Below are positions 1 to 9,032 of a DNA stretch of 64,000 nucleotides, piece after piece (the stretch's first letter is position 1; the number at the start of each line of letters is the position of its first letter). The notes beneath the pieces were generated by a model. It had not been told where the DNA came from. It saw nothing but the letters and a program-made list of their open reading frames with translations, and did no database searches. Position numbers and translations under genes: made by a program. The DNA is from Rhodoferax koreense (GTDB lineage Bacteria > Pseudomonadota > Gammaproteobacteria > Burkholderiales > Burkholderiaceae_C). The stretch lies in NCBI RefSeq assembly GCF_001955695.1, contig NZ_CP019236.1, forward strand, positions 2,852,001-2,916,000, written 5' to 3'.

Positions 1-190
1 GTTCGATCCCGAGCGGGTCCGTGACAAGGCCACCTTCGAGGCGCCCAAGCAATTCAGCGAAGGCATCGAGCAGGTCTGGGTGAACGGCGTGCTGAGTTAC
101 ACCGCGACCGGGCGGGCGACGGGGGCCAGGGCAGGGCGTTTCGTGCGGCGCGCCGAAGCCGGTGCCGAGGATGCGGCTCAGAACGTATAG
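1..190 (+). CDS. D-aminoacylase (N-acyl-D-amino-acid deacylase), C-terminal end only
   Basis: The window opens inside this gene; only the last 62 codons are visible, in frame from base 2 to a TAG at 188-190. The tail contains [15 protein letters not shown] and, shortly after, a VWVNGV segment. These are typical of the C-terminal end of N-acyl-D-amino-acid deacylases of the amidohydrolase superfamily, where a Phe-Asp-Pro turn leads into the small beta domain. Such enzymes hydrolyse N-acyl-D-amino acids in the cytoplasm. The catalytic metal site lies upstream and cannot be checked. The stop overlaps the convergent DUF6314 gene by 13 nt. The family call is fairly firm, but substrate specificity is unknown. 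Confidence 0.75.
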   Translation, partial: FDPERVRDKATFEAPKQFSEGIEQVWVNGVLSYTATGRATGARAGRFVRRAEAGAEDAAQNV

Positions 191-636
191 GCGTAGTCCA
201 GCGTTTCCTGCTTCTTCGGGCCGTGGATGGTCCACACGGCGCGCAGGCCAGCCGGCTCGGCCGTGAGCCGCAGCGCATAGCGGTCGTCCACGCAAAGGTG
301 GGGCACGGCAGCCTGCCAGATGCCGTCCGACCCGGCCGCGAGGTCGAGCAGGAACACGGGCTGGTCCCGGCCCAGGCGCAGGTGCTCCAGGCGCACTGTC
401 AGGGCATCGACCACGGACCAGCGATAGACGTTGCGAAAGGCCACGCGGCCGGGCTGGCCTTCGGCCTGCCATTGGCCGGATTCGTGGAACAGCACGATAT
501 CCGGCAGCGGCGATTCGATCTCGACGTTGCCACTGCCTCGGCCGTTCCAGCCCGTGTCGCTTTCGCTGCGGGCCGTGAAATCCAGGCTGCGCACCTGGCG
601 CAGCAGTTCGAGGAGTCGGTGGGCGGTCATGCTCAT
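178..636 (-). CDS. DUF6314 family protein
   Basis: A 152-residue soluble protein with no signal peptide or membrane segment. The pattern fits DUF6314: a central FRNVYRWS stretch, a conserved PHLCVDDRY segment near residue 112 and a C-terminal IHGPKK followed by an aromatic-rich end. The family is uncharacterised; members are small lipocalin-like beta-barrel candidates, which is an inference from the alternating hydrophobic pattern. An ATG two codons further in is an alternative start. It lies between the D-aminoacylase tail, with which it converges, and the sugar-acid dehydratase on the same strand. No function can be assigned. Confidence 0.6.
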   Translation of the reverse strand: MSMTAHRLLELLRQVRSLDFTARSESDTGWNGRGSGNVEIESPLPDIVLFHESGQWQAEGQPGRVAFRNVYRWSVVDALTVRLEHLRLGRDQPVFLLDLAAGSDGIWQAAVPHLCVDDRYALRLTAEPAGLRAVWTIHGPKKQETLDYAYTF

Positions 637-685
637 GGCGCGATTCTCCCCTCGTCGCCATCCGCCCCCGACGAGGCGCCGGACG

Positions 686-2422
686 CTAGTGGTTGTCCTT
701 GGGGACGAAGGAGCCGCGCTTGCCCACCAGGAAGTCTAAATCGACGCCTTCGTCGGCCTGCAGCACATGGTCCACATAGAGCTTCCAGTAGCCCGATTTG
801 AGCGGTGGCTCGGGTGGTACCCAGGCGGCCAGGCGTCGCTGCAGTTCTTCGTCGCTGATGAGCAGCTGCATGCGCCGCTCGGGCACGTTGAGCTCGATCA
901 TGTCGCCGTTCTGCACGATGGCCAGCGGGCCGCCGGCCGCCGCCTCGGGCGTGGTGTGCAGCACGACCGTGCCATAGGCCGTGCCGCTCATGCGCGCATC
1001 GCTGATGCGCACCATGTCGGTGATGCCCTTGCGCAGCACCTTGGGCGGCAGCGGCATGTTGCCGACCTCGGCCATGCCGGGGTAACCCTTGGGGCCGCAG
1101 TTCTTCAGCACCAGGATGCAGGTTTCGTCCACGTCGAGGTTCTCGTCGTCGATGCGGGCATGGAAGTCGTCGCTGGTCTCGAACACCACGGCGCGGCCGG
1201 TGTGCACCATCAGCGCAGGTGTGGCCGCGCTCGGCTTGATGACCGCGCCACGCGGCGCGAGGTTGCCGCGCAGGATGGCGATGCCGGCCTTTTCCTTGAA
1301 CGGCGCGTCGAAAGTCTTGATCACGCGCGGGTCGTAGTTTTCGGCGTCGGCGATGTTCTCGCCCACCGTCAGGCCGCTCACGGTGACGATGTCGCGGTGC
1401 AGCAGGTGCTGGATTTCCTTCATCACCACCGGCAGGCCGCCGGCGTAGCAGAAGTCTTCCATCAGGTGCTCGCCCGACGGCTGCAGGTTCAAGAGGCAGG
1501 GCAGCTCGCTGCCGATGCGTTCGAAGTCGTCGATCGTGAGGTCCACGCCCAGGCGACGGGCGATGGCGATCAGGTGGATCACGGCGTTGGTCGAGCCGCC
1601 GATGGCCGCCAGCGTGGTAATGGCGTTCTCGAAGGCTTTGCGGGTCAGCACCTTGGAGATCGTCTGGTCGGCATGCACCATCTCGACGATGCGCCGGCCC
1701 GCGTTGCGCGCCAGCACGTTGCGCCGACCGTCCACCGCCGGATAGGCGGCATTGCCCGGCAGGCCGATGCCCAGGGCCTCGACCATGCTGGCCATGGTGC
1801 TGGCCGTGCCCATGGTCATGCAGTGGCCATGGCTGCGGTGCATGCAGCTCTCGGCCTCGAAGAAATCGGCCAGCTTCAGCGTGCCGGCGCGCACCTGCTC
1901 GCTCATGCTCCACACGCCGGTGCCCGAGCCGAGCTCCTGGCCGCGCCACTTGCCGTTGAGCATGGGGCCGCCGGAGACGCCGATGGTCGGCAGGTCAGCG
2001 CTGGAGGCGCCCATCAGCAGGGAGGGCGTCGTCTTGTCGCAGCCCATGAGCAGCACCACGCCGTCGATGGGGTTGCCGCGGATGCTTTCCTCCACATCCA
2101 TCGACGCCAGGTTGCGATACAGCATCGCCGTAGGGCGCAGCAGCGTCTCGCCGAGCGACATCACCGGGAACTCGAGCGGGAAGCCGCCAGCTTCGTAGAC
2201 ACCGATCTTGACCTGTTCGGCGAGCGTGCGGAAATGGCTGTTGCAGGGCGTGAGTTCGCTGAAGGTATTGCAGATGCCGATGACCGGACGGCCATCGAAC
2301 TGGTCGTGCGGCACACCCTTGCCCTTGACCCAGCTGCGGTAGGCAAAACCGTCGCGGTCTTGCCGCCCGAACCATTGTTGGCTGCGAAGTTCGGATGGGG
2401 GTTTCTTGGGAGATTGGCTCAT
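686..2422 (-). CDS. IlvD/Edd-family sugar-acid dehydratase (L-arabinonate/D-xylonate dehydratase-like)
   Basis: A 578-residue member of the dihydroxyacid dehydratase/phosphogluconate dehydratase family. The three cysteines expected for the Fe-S cluster are visible: CNTFSELTPCN near residue 52, GCDKTTP near 127 and SHGHC near 200. The serine-containing C-terminal motif SDARMSGTAYG is also present. The length and the absence of an N-terminal extension match L-arabinonate and D-xylonate dehydratases (about 580 residues) better than IlvD (about 560-620). It would remove water from an aldonic acid to give a 2-keto-3-deoxy acid. It is transcribed divergently from the 2-hydroxyacid dehydrogenase and next to a DgoR-like repressor, an ABC importer and gluconokinase, which supports a sugar-acid role. 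The exact substrate is not decidable from sequence. Confidence 0.85.
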   Translation of the reverse strand: MSQSPKKPPSELRSQQWFGRQDRDGFAYRSWVKGKGVPHDQFDGRPVIGICNTFSELTPCNSHFRTLAEQVKIGVYEAGGFPLEFPVMSLGETLLRPTAMLYRNLASMDVEESIRGNPIDGVVLLMGCDKTTPSLLMGASSADLPTIGVSGGPMLNGKWRGQELGSGTGVWSMSEQVRAGTLKLADFFEAESCMHRSHGHCMTMGTASTMASMVEALGIGLPGNAAYPAVDGRRNVLARNAGRRIVEMVHADQTISKVLTRKAFENAITTLAAIGGSTNAVIHLIAIARRLGVDLTIDDFERIGSELPCLLNLQPSGEHLMEDFCYAGGLPVVMKEIQHLLHRDIVTVSGLTVGENIADAENYDPRVIKTFDAPFKEKAGIAILRGNLAPRGAVIKPSAATPALMVHTGRAVVFETSDDFHARIDDENLDVDETCILVLKNCGPKGYPGMAEVGNMPLPPKVLRKGITDMVRISDARMSGTAYGTVVLHTTPEAAAGGPLAIVQNGDMIELNVPERRMQLLISDEELQRRLAAWVPPEPPLKSGYWKLYVDHVLQADEGVDLDFLVGKRGSFVPKDNH

Positions 2423-2740
2423 GGTGTTGGTGGGGTTGAGGGGGAAAGAAAAGGGTGCGGGTGAAGGCTTAAGGGAAGCCCGCGGCGGGCGCCTTGGGGC
2501 AGGGTCGTTCCAATGTCATATCGTACGATGATTGAGATTTTAGCCAAGCGTGGCTCAGGGATTTCCGCATCCGATGACGCCGATGTTGCTGGAAAACCCT
2601 GCGATCGACGCGCGGGTTTTCACCTAAGTTTGGGCCATTCCAATCGTCATATGATAAGAACGCAAAAAGGCTCATGTCGCACCGTCGTCATGGCCGTTTT
2701 GCCTGAGTCGAACTTGTGTTTCCGTTGTCTGGAGTGCGTT
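2423..2740. promoter_or_regulatory. Divergent control region with two candidate repressor sites
   Basis: This 318-base gap separates the divergent dehydratase and dehydrogenase genes. It contains a perfect 10-bp palindrome ATCGTACGAT at 2520-2529 and a second dyad TCATATGA at 2647-2654. Both are embedded in a shared word: CAATGTCATAT at 2511-2521 and CAATCGTCATAT at 2641-2652. A repeated dyad 130 bp apart between divergent catabolic genes, one gene away from an FCD-domain repressor, is what an operator pair would look like, but the assignment is inference. An open frame runs through the region on the + strand; it shows no conserved protein, and the dehydrogenase start is placed at the TTG at 2741. 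Confidence 0.4.
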
Positions 2741-3682
2741 TTGTCAAAACCCGAAATCCTGGTCGTCGCCAAGCTGTGGCCTCCGCTGATGGAAGCCCTG
2801 CTCACCGAGTTCGTGGTGCATGACCGCCTTCATGAATCCGATCCGGCGGCCTTCGCCGAGGTGGCGCCACGCATCCGCGGCATTTCTGCCAATGGCGAAT
2901 CCAAGGTGCCGCGTGAGTTGATCGACAGGCTGCCCGCGCTTGAAGTGATTTCGGTGTTCGGCGTGGGCTATGACGGCGTCGACGTCGCCGCGGCCGCGGA
3001 GCGCAACATCCCCGTCACCAACACGCCCGACGTGCTCACCGACGACGTGGCGGACATGGGCATCGCGCTGATGCTGTCGATCGCCCGGCGTATCCCGCAC
3101 GCTGACAAGTTCGTGCGCGCCGGTGAATGGCCGAACGGCCCAATGCCGCTGGCGCGCAAGGTCAGCGGCGCGCGGCTGGGCATCGTCGGCCTGGGCCGCA
3201 TCGGCCAGGCCATCGCCACGCGCGCCGAGGGTTTCGGCATGTCCATCGCCTACACCACGCGCACCGCGAAGCCGCAGTCGCCTTACCGTTACTACCCGAC
3301 GCCGCAGGCCCTTGCGGCCGAGGTCGACTTCCTGATCGTCATCACGCCAGGCGGCGCGGGCACGAAGGGCCTGATCAACGCCGAGGTGCTGAAGGCGCTC
3401 GGGCCGGACGGCATTCTGATCAACGTCGCGCGCGGCACGGTGGTGGACCAGGCCGCACTGATCGATGCGCTGGCGCAGGGCACGATCGCCGGTGCCGCGC
3501 TCGACGTGTTCGAAGCCGAGCCCCAAGTGCCCGAGGCGCTGCGCCAGCGCGACAACGTGGTGCTCACGCCGCACATCGCGAGTGCCACGTGGCAGACGCG
3601 CCGCGCCATGGCCGACCTGGCCTACGGCAACCTGCATGCCCACTTTGCCGGCAAGCCCCTGCTGACGCCGGTGCCGGCCTGA
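2741..3682 (+). CDS. D-isomer-specific 2-hydroxyacid dehydrogenase (2-ketogluconate/hydroxypyruvate reductase type)
   Basis: 313 residues from a TTG start preceded by GGAG six bases upstream. An upstream in-frame ATG at 2513 would add 76 non-conserved residues. The nucleotide-binding motif GLGRIGQ lies near residue 149. The strand after it ends in YTTRT rather than in an acidic residue, which in this family points to NADP(H). The catalytic triad is visible: Arg in NVARG, Glu in FEAEP and His in TPHIASAT. The family reduces 2-keto acids such as glyoxylate, hydroxypyruvate or 2-ketogluconate. Next to gluconokinase and a sugar-acid dehydratase, 2-ketogluconate is an attractive but unproven substrate. 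Confidence 0.85.
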   Translation: MSKPEILVVAKLWPPLMEALLTEFVVHDRLHESDPAAFAEVAPRIRGISANGESKVPRELIDRLPALEVISVFGVGYDGVDVAAAAERNIPVTNTPDVLTDDVADMGIALMLSIARRIPHADKFVRAGEWPNGPMPLARKVSGARLGIVGLGRIGQAIATRAEGFGMSIAYTTRTAKPQSPYRYYPTPQALAAEVDFLIVITPGGAGTKGLINAEVLKALGPDGILINVARGTVVDQAALIDALAQGTIAGAALDVFEAEPQVPEALRQRDNVVLTPHIASATWQTRRAMADLAYGNLHAHFAGKPLLTPVPA

Positions 3683-3750
3683 CGGCCCGGCCGCATCGGG
3701 TTTACCTGCAGTGAACGCGTGCCACCAGTTCCTATGATGACGGGGCATCC

Positions 3751-4497
3751 ATGATCATCAAGAACGTACACGGCAACACCGTCGATTACCTCGGCGAGGC
3801 GATCGTCGCCGGCCGGTATCCGGTGGGCGGCGCGGTACCGCCCGAGCCGGTGCTGTGCGAAGAGTTGGGCGTGAGCCGCACCGTCGTGCGCGAGGCCATC
3901 AAGTCCTTGGTGGCCAAAGGCATGATCCATACCGGCCCGAAGGTCGGCACACGCGTGCTGCCGTGGGACGACTGGAACTGGTTCGACGCCGACGTGATCG
4001 CCTGGCAGGCCAAGACCGGCCTGTCCAACGAGTTCATCCGCGACCTGCAGGACCTGCGCCGCGTGGTCGAACCGGCGGCGGTGCGGCTGGCGGCGAGCCG
4101 GGCCACGGCGGAGGACATCGCCGGGATCGAGGATGCCTATGCCGGCATGAAGCGCGCGGTGATGGGCGGCGGCGACTACGTCACCTACGACCTGCGTTTC
4201 CACCAGGGGCTGCTGCGGGCCTCGCACAACCGCATGCTGATCCAGATGAGCAAGGCGCTGGGTGCGCTGCTGCGCACGAGCTTCGAGATATCGACGATCA
4301 AGAAGGACGGTCCGCGCAAGTCGCTGCCGCTGCACCGCGCCGTGCTCGATGCGGTGGCCGCGAAGGATGTCGAATGCGCCGAAAAGGCCATCCTGGTGCT
4401 GATCGATGGCGCCCACGACGACATCGAACAGGTGCTGGCCTCGCGTCGGCGGCTGCCGCGGCTGAGCAAGCCACCACCGACACTGAAGGCGGCTTGA
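3751..4497 (+). CDS. GntR-family (FadR/FCD) transcriptional regulator, DgoR-like
   Basis: A 248-residue protein with an N-terminal winged helix (ELGVSRTVVREAIKSLVAKGMI, roughly residues 36-58) and an all-helical FCD effector domain. The sequence around the linker, with the W-N-W-F-D-A-D-V pattern near residue 73, closely resembles the galactonate repressor DgoR. The FCD domain keeps the Asp/His ligands (DLRFH near residue 149, AL...H later) that bind a metal and a sugar-acid effector. It lies 68 bases after the dehydrogenase and just before the ABC importer, so it most likely represses this locus and is released by an aldonic or keto-acid inducer. The effector is inferred, not seen. Confidence 0.88.
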   Translation: MIIKNVHGNTVDYLGEAIVAGRYPVGGAVPPEPVLCEELGVSRTVVREAIKSLVAKGMIHTGPKVGTRVLPWDDWNWFDADVIAWQAKTGLSNEFIRDLQDLRRVVEPAAVRLAASRATAEDIAGIEDAYAGMKRAVMGGGDYVTYDLRFHQGLLRASHNRMLIQMSKALGALLRTSFEISTIKKDGPRKSLPLHRAVLDAVAAKDVECAEKAILVLIDGAHDDIEQVLASRRRLPRLSKPPPTLKAA

Positions 4498-4582
4498 GAC
4501 GGTTCGATACGTCGTGGTGCGTTGGTGCCACGGCGGGGATTCACGGGTTTCAGTTTTCCACAACCAAGAAGGAGACAGTCAG

Positions 4583-5959
4583 ATGAAGTTCAAACTTGCT
4601 GCAACCGCGGCGCTCATGGCTTCGGCGCTGCTCGCGTCGGGGTACGCGTCAGCCCAGGAGAAATTGACCGTGTTCTGGGTCAAGGGGTTCTACAAGGCCG
4701 AGGACGATGCGCTGTTCGCGGCGATCAAGAAATACGAGGCCAAGCACAAGGATGTGAAGATCGAACTCTCCCAGTACCCGATCCAGGACATGATCCCCAA
4801 GACCGTGGCCTCGATGGACTCCGGCAGCCCGCCCGACGTGGCCTATTCCGATGTCTATGACTTCCAGGTCACAGGCAAGTGGGCCTTCGAGGGCAAGCTC
4901 GAGGACCTCTCGAGCGTCATCTCGCCGATCACGTCGCGCTTTGCGCCGAACACGGTGGAGACGACCTTCCTGTACAACGATGTGGACAAGAAGCGCGCCT
5001 ACTACGCCTTCCCGATCAAGCAGCAGACCATGCACATCGAGTACTGGCGCGACATGCTGACCGACGCCGGCTTCAAGGAGTCCGACATCCCGACCGACTG
5101 GAAGAGCTACTGGTCGTTCTGGTGCGAGAAGGTGCAACCCGCCAGCCGCGCCAAGACCGGCGCGCGCACCTACGGCATCGGCCAGCCCATGGGCGTGGAC
5201 TCGAGCGATGCGTTCTATTCCTTCCTGACCTTCATGGACGCCTACAACGTGAAGCTGGTCAACGACAGCGGCAAGCTGCTGGTCGATGATCCCGCCGTGC
5301 GCACCGGCCTCATCAACGCCATGACGGACTACACCACGCCTTACGTGAAGGGTTGCACGCCACCGTCGTCGACGAGCTGGAAGGACCCGGACAACAACGT
5401 GGCCTTCCACAACAAGACCACGGTGATGACGCACAACGCCACCATCTCGATCGCAGCGAAGTGGCTCGACGATTCCAACAACGCCGCGCTCACGCCCGAG
5501 CAGCGCGAACAGGCCAAGCTGAACTACACCGAGCGCATCCGCACGGCGGGCTTCCCGAACAAGCCGGACGGCACGAAGATGATCTACCGCACCGCGGTGA
5601 AGACCGGTGTGGTGTTCAAGGCCGGCAAGAACGTCAAGCGTGCCAAGGAATTCGTGGCATTCCTGATGGAAGAGGAAAACCTCACGCCTTATGTCGAAGG
5701 CTCGCTGGGCCGCTGGTTCCCGGTGACCAAAGCGGCGCAGGAGCGTCCGTTCTGGAAGGCCGATCCGCATCGCCTGTCGGTCTACAACCAGTACGCCAAT
5801 GGCACCGTGCCTTTCGAGTTCACGAAGAACTACAAGTTCACCATCCTGAACAACGAAAACGTCTGGGCCAAGGCCATGAACCGCATCGTCAGCGAGAAGG
5901 TGCCGGTCGACAAGGCGGTCGACGAAATGATCGAGCGCATCAAGACGGTGGCCCGTTAA
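4583..5959 (+). CDS. ABC sugar importer, extracellular solute-binding protein (family 1)
   Basis: 458 residues starting at the ATG that follows AAGGAG. An earlier in-frame ATG would place residues before the signal peptide. Residues 1-24 form a Sec signal peptide ending in GYASA-QE. The mature part has the family 1 (MalE/UgpB-like) layout, with SQYP, MDSGSPPDVAY and several aromatic ligand-binding stretches. It would deliver a sugar or sugar acid to the two permeases and the ATPase encoded directly downstream. The regulator upstream and gluconokinase downstream suggest an aldonate, a keto-aldonate or a related oligosaccharide as ligand. Confidence 0.88.
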   Translation: MKFKLAATAALMASALLASGYASAQEKLTVFWVKGFYKAEDDALFAAIKKYEAKHKDVKIELSQYPIQDMIPKTVASMDSGSPPDVAYSDVYDFQVTGKWAFEGKLEDLSSVISPITSRFAPNTVETTFLYNDVDKKRAYYAFPIKQQTMHIEYWRDMLTDAGFKESDIPTDWKSYWSFWCEKVQPASRAKTGARTYGIGQPMGVDSSDAFYSFLTFMDAYNVKLVNDSGKLLVDDPAVRTGLINAMTDYTTPYVKGCTPPSSTSWKDPDNNVAFHNKTTVMTHNATISIAAKWLDDSNNAALTPEQREQAKLNYTERIRTAGFPNKPDGTKMIYRTAVKTGVVFKAGKNVKRAKEFVAFLMEEENLTPYVEGSLGRWFPVTKAAQERPFWKADPHRLSVYNQYANGTVPFEFTKNYKFTILNNENVWAKAMNRIVSEKVPVDKAVDEMIERIKTVAR

Positions 5960-6058
5960 GTCGGATGGCCGAACCCGGGTCATCGGATCCCTGCTGACCC
6001 CCAACCCCGCCGCGTGCCGCCATGGCAGTGCGCGGCGGGTGCACAGGACGCTTTCAAC

Positions 6059-6931
6059 ATGAATACCCTCACCTCCACGACGCTTTCGCCGCCGGCCCGC
6101 AGTCCCAAGAAGCCCATGTCTTCCTGGCAGTTCTGGGGCATGGTGATGGTTGTCCCTTATCTGCTGGTGTTCCTGATCTTCGTGCTCTATCCCGTGGGCT
6201 ACGGCCTTTGGCTGGCGCGGCATCCGTCCAGCTACGTGAAGCTGTTCGAAGATCCCATTTTCTTCCGCGCGGTGATCAACACCGTGTTCTTCCTGGTGGT
6301 GGCGATCAACGTCAAGATGATCGTCGCGCTCGTGCTCTCCGGCTTTTTCGTCACACCGCGCTGGTGGATCAAGATCGTCGCCGCGCTGTTCATCCTGCCC
6401 TGGGCGCTGCCGTCGATCCCGACCATCCTGTCGATCCGCTTCATGCTCAACCCCGAATGGGGCGTGGTGAATTCGCTGATCTTCAAGCTCACTGGCATGG
6501 ACGGCCCCAACTGGCTGAACGATCCGATCCTGGCACTGACGCTCGCGATGCTGACCCATATCTGGAAATCGCTGCCGTTCTGGACCTTGATTCTCGTGGC
6601 CGGGCGCCTGGCCATTCCGGCCGAGCAATACGAGGCCGCGTCGGTGGATGGCGCCACTAGCCTGCAGAAGTTCCGCTTCATCACCTGGCCTTCGATGCGC
6701 AATCTCTACCTCACCTCGACCATCCTGTCGATGATCTGGACGCTGGGCGACTTCAACTCCGTCTACCTGCTGACCGGCGGCGGGCCAGCCGACCTGACCC
6801 ACGTGTTGGCCACGCTCGGTATCCGCTACCTGCGGCTGGACCAGGTCGACCTGTCGATGGCCTCGATCGTGGTGGCGATGCCGCTCGTACTCCCGTTGGT
6901 GTTCTTCATGATGAAAAGGCTGTCGAAATGA
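6059..6931 (+). CDS. ABC sugar importer, permease subunit 1 (MalF type)
   Basis: 290 residues from the ATG that heads MNTLTSTT; an upstream ATG at 6014 adds residues with no membrane character. Six hydrophobic segments are visible, beginning with VVPYLLVFLIFVLYPVGYG. The EAA loop that docks on the ATPase is present near residue 198 (EQYEAASVDGATS). The long periplasmic loop of E. coli MalF is absent, as is usual for this subfamily. It pairs with the second permease at 7014 and the ATPase at 7904. Confidence 0.88.
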   Translation: MNTLTSTTLSPPARSPKKPMSSWQFWGMVMVVPYLLVFLIFVLYPVGYGLWLARHPSSYVKLFEDPIFFRAVINTVFFLVVAINVKMIVALVLSGFFVTPRWWIKIVAALFILPWALPSIPTILSIRFMLNPEWGVVNSLIFKLTGMDGPNWLNDPILALTLAMLTHIWKSLPFWTLILVAGRLAIPAEQYEAASVDGATSLQKFRFITWPSMRNLYLTSTILSMIWTLGDFNSVYLLTGGGPADLTHVLATLGIRYLRLDQVDLSMASIVVAMPLVLPLVFFMMKRLSK

Positions 6932-7000
6932 ACCCCCTCGCTCATCACTGCGTGTATTCGCTGCCTCCCAGGGGGGGCGTTGCCCGCCTGGAGACGGCTC
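6932..7000. repeat. Degenerate member of an intergenic C-rich/G-rich repeat
   Basis: Directly after the permease stop the sequence reads ACCCCCTCGCTCA, then TGCGTGTATTCGCTGCC and a G-run. This resembles the copies at 13782 and 60495 (ACCCCC, CACTTCGTGT, C-run, G-run) but is diverged. The palindromic C5/G5 stem is imperfect here. It lies inside the transporter operon, between the two permease genes, so it is transcribed. Confidence 0.45.
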
Positions 7001-7013
7001 GTCGGAGGACAAC

Positions 7014-7865
7014 ATGAAATCCTGGAGCCTCAAATCGGTCACCACCGAGGCCAAGCTGCTGCTGATCGGCATCCCGGTCGTGCTGTGGACGTTGATACCG
7101 GTCTACCACATGGTGCTGTTCGCCATTTCCGGCAAGGACTCGGCCACTTCGGGCCGGCTCTGGCCCAAGCAGCCAACGCTGGATAACTTCCGCATCGTGT
7201 TCCAGCAGAAGCACTTCTACCTCGACCACTTCTGGCTGCAGATGGGCAACTCGCTGCTGATCGCCGTGTCGGTGGGGGCGCTCACGCTGATGGTGTCGAC
7301 CTGCGCCGCGTTCGCCATCAGCCGGCTCAAGCTGCGCGGTGGGCGCACGGTGCTGAACCTGGCGCTGTTCACCTATTTCATCCCGGCTGCCTTCCTGGCC
7401 GTGCCGATGTACAAGACCATGGGCAACTATGGCCTGCTCAACAGCCAGTGGTCGCTGATCCTGGCGATGGTGACGATTGCCTCGCCTTACTGCATCTGGG
7501 TGCTGAAGCAGGCTTCCGACAAGCTGCCCTACGAACTCGACGAAGCCGCCAAGATGGACGGCGCCACGGCCATGCAGCTGTTCCGCCTGGTCTACCTGCC
7601 GCTGATGGTGCCGTCGCTGGTGGCGGTGGGCACCTATGCGCTGCTGCTGGCCTGGAACGAGTACCTCTACGCCTTCCTGCTGTTGTCGAACGACCGCAGC
7701 GTGACGCTGGCCGTCGCGCTCGGCAACTTCCTGTCGGCCGACGATTCGCCGTGGGAGCTCCTGATGACCACCGGCCTGATCTACGCGCTGCCGCCTGCGG
7801 CCATCTACTACACGTTCAAACGCTACATGGTTGGTGGATTGACCGCCGGTGCAGTCAAGAGCTGA
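7014..7865 (+). CDS. ABC sugar importer, permease subunit 2 (MalG type)
   Basis: A 283-residue inner-membrane protein with six predicted helices, preceded by GGAGG ten bases before the ATG. It has the EAA motif near residue 180 (ELDEAAKMDGATAMQLF) and the MalG-like C-terminal end. It forms the second half of the transmembrane channel with the 6059 product. The 39-base gap to the ATPase gene indicates one transcript. Confidence 0.9.
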   Translation: MKSWSLKSVTTEAKLLLIGIPVVLWTLIPVYHMVLFAISGKDSATSGRLWPKQPTLDNFRIVFQQKHFYLDHFWLQMGNSLLIAVSVGALTLMVSTCAAFAISRLKLRGGRTVLNLALFTYFIPAAFLAVPMYKTMGNYGLLNSQWSLILAMVTIASPYCIWVLKQASDKLPYELDEAAKMDGATAMQLFRLVYLPLMVPSLVAVGTYALLLAWNEYLYAFLLLSNDRSVTLAVALGNFLSADDSPWELLMTTGLIYALPPAAIYYTFKRYMVGGLTAGAVKS

Positions 7866-7903
7866 CCCTCACGTCCTCGACCAGATCCAAAAGAAAGAGA
7901 AAC

Positions 7904-8974
7904 ATGGCATCCGTATCGTTCAAGAAAATCGAGAAAAACTTCGGCAAGGTCAAGATCATCCACGGCATCAGCTTCGAGATCACCGACGGTGAATTCGTGG
8001 TGCTGGTCGGGCCGTCGGGCTGTGGCAAGTCCACGCTGCTGCGCATGCTGGCCGGCCTGGAGGACATCAGTGGCGGCGAGATCGCGATCGACGGCAAGGT
8101 GGTCAACGAACTCGACTCCAAGGACCGCGACATCGCCATGGTGTTCCAGAGCTATGCGCTGTATCCGCACATGACGGTACGCGACAACATGGCGTTCAGC
8201 CTGCGCCTGCGCAATGCCGATGCCGAGCTGACACAGAAGCGCGTGAGCAATGCCGCGCGCATTCTCAACCTGGACGCCTTGCTCGACCGTTTTCCACGCG
8301 AACTCTCGGGCGGCCAGCGCCAACGCGTGGCCATGGGACGGGCCATCGTGCGCGATCCCAAGGTGTTCCTGTTCGACGAACCGCTGTCCAACCTGGATGC
8401 CAAGCTGCGTGTGGCGATGCGCGCCGAGATCAAGGCACTGCACCAGCGGCTCAAGACCACCACCGTCTACGTGACGCATGACCAGATCGAAGCCATGACC
8501 ATGGCCGATCGCATCGTGGTGATGCACGACGGCATTGTCGAGCAGATCGGCACGCCGCTGGAACTGTTCGACAGGCCGGGCAACCTGTTCGTTGCGCAGT
8601 TCATCGGCTCGCCGTCGATGAACGTGCTCAAGGGCACGCTGCGCAAGTCCGCCGACCGTGCCTGGGTCGAGGCCGAGGGTGCGCAGTGGCCGATGGGCGC
8701 GGCCACGCAGGGGAGGGAAGGGCAGGCCGTGCACTATGGCGTGCGGCCGACCGATGTGGCCATCTCCAGTACCGGCCAGGGCATTCCGGCCAAGGTCATC
8801 GTGGTGGAGCCGACCGGCGCCGAAACGGAACTGCTGGTGGAGATCGGCGGCTCCCGGCTGGTGCTGGTGATGCACGGCCGTACCGACGCCAAGCCCGACG
8901 ATATCGTCATGCTGGACATCGAGGCCAGCAAGGCCCATCTGTTCGATCAGGCGTCCGGCCAGCGTATCGAATGA
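7904..8974 (+). CDS. ABC sugar importer, ATP-binding subunit (UgpC/MalK type)
   Basis: 356 residues. Walker A GPSGCGKST lies near residue 37, the signature LSGGQRQRVAMGRAI near 135, Walker B VFLFDEPLSNLDA near 155 and the switch His in YVTHDQ near 190. A C-terminal TOBE/OB domain of about 120 residues follows, as in UgpC, MsmX and MalK. ATPases of this class can serve several sugar importers, so it may also energise transporters encoded elsewhere. The start is the ATG after AAGAAAGAGAAAC. Confidence 0.92.
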   Translation: MASVSFKKIEKNFGKVKIIHGISFEITDGEFVVLVGPSGCGKSTLLRMLAGLEDISGGEIAIDGKVVNELDSKDRDIAMVFQSYALYPHMTVRDNMAFSLRLRNADAELTQKRVSNAARILNLDALLDRFPRELSGGQRQRVAMGRAIVRDPKVFLFDEPLSNLDAKLRVAMRAEIKALHQRLKTTTVYVTHDQIEAMTMADRIVVMHDGIVEQIGTPLELFDRPGNLFVAQFIGSPSMNVLKGTLRKSADRAWVEAEGAQWPMGAATQGREGQAVHYGVRPTDVAISSTGQGIPAKVIVVEPTGAETELLVEIGGSRLVLVMHGRTDAKPDDIVMLDIEASKAHLFDQASGQRIE

Positions 8975-9032
8975 TCCTGAGGCGTGCCAGCCGAGGACGG
9001 CGGCATACCTCCTTGCGGTGTAATCTGGCCCC

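Noticed and set aside
2513..2740. N-terminal extension of the 2-hydroxyacid dehydrogenase
   Set aside because: The extra 76 residues are Cys/Ser-rich and unlike the family; the TTG at 2741 has a well-placed GGAG and gives the usual length.
4649..7072. An 807-codon minus strand open frame across the ABC genes
   Set aside because: Shadow of the solute-binding and permease genes; His/Arg/Gly-rich with no recognisable family.
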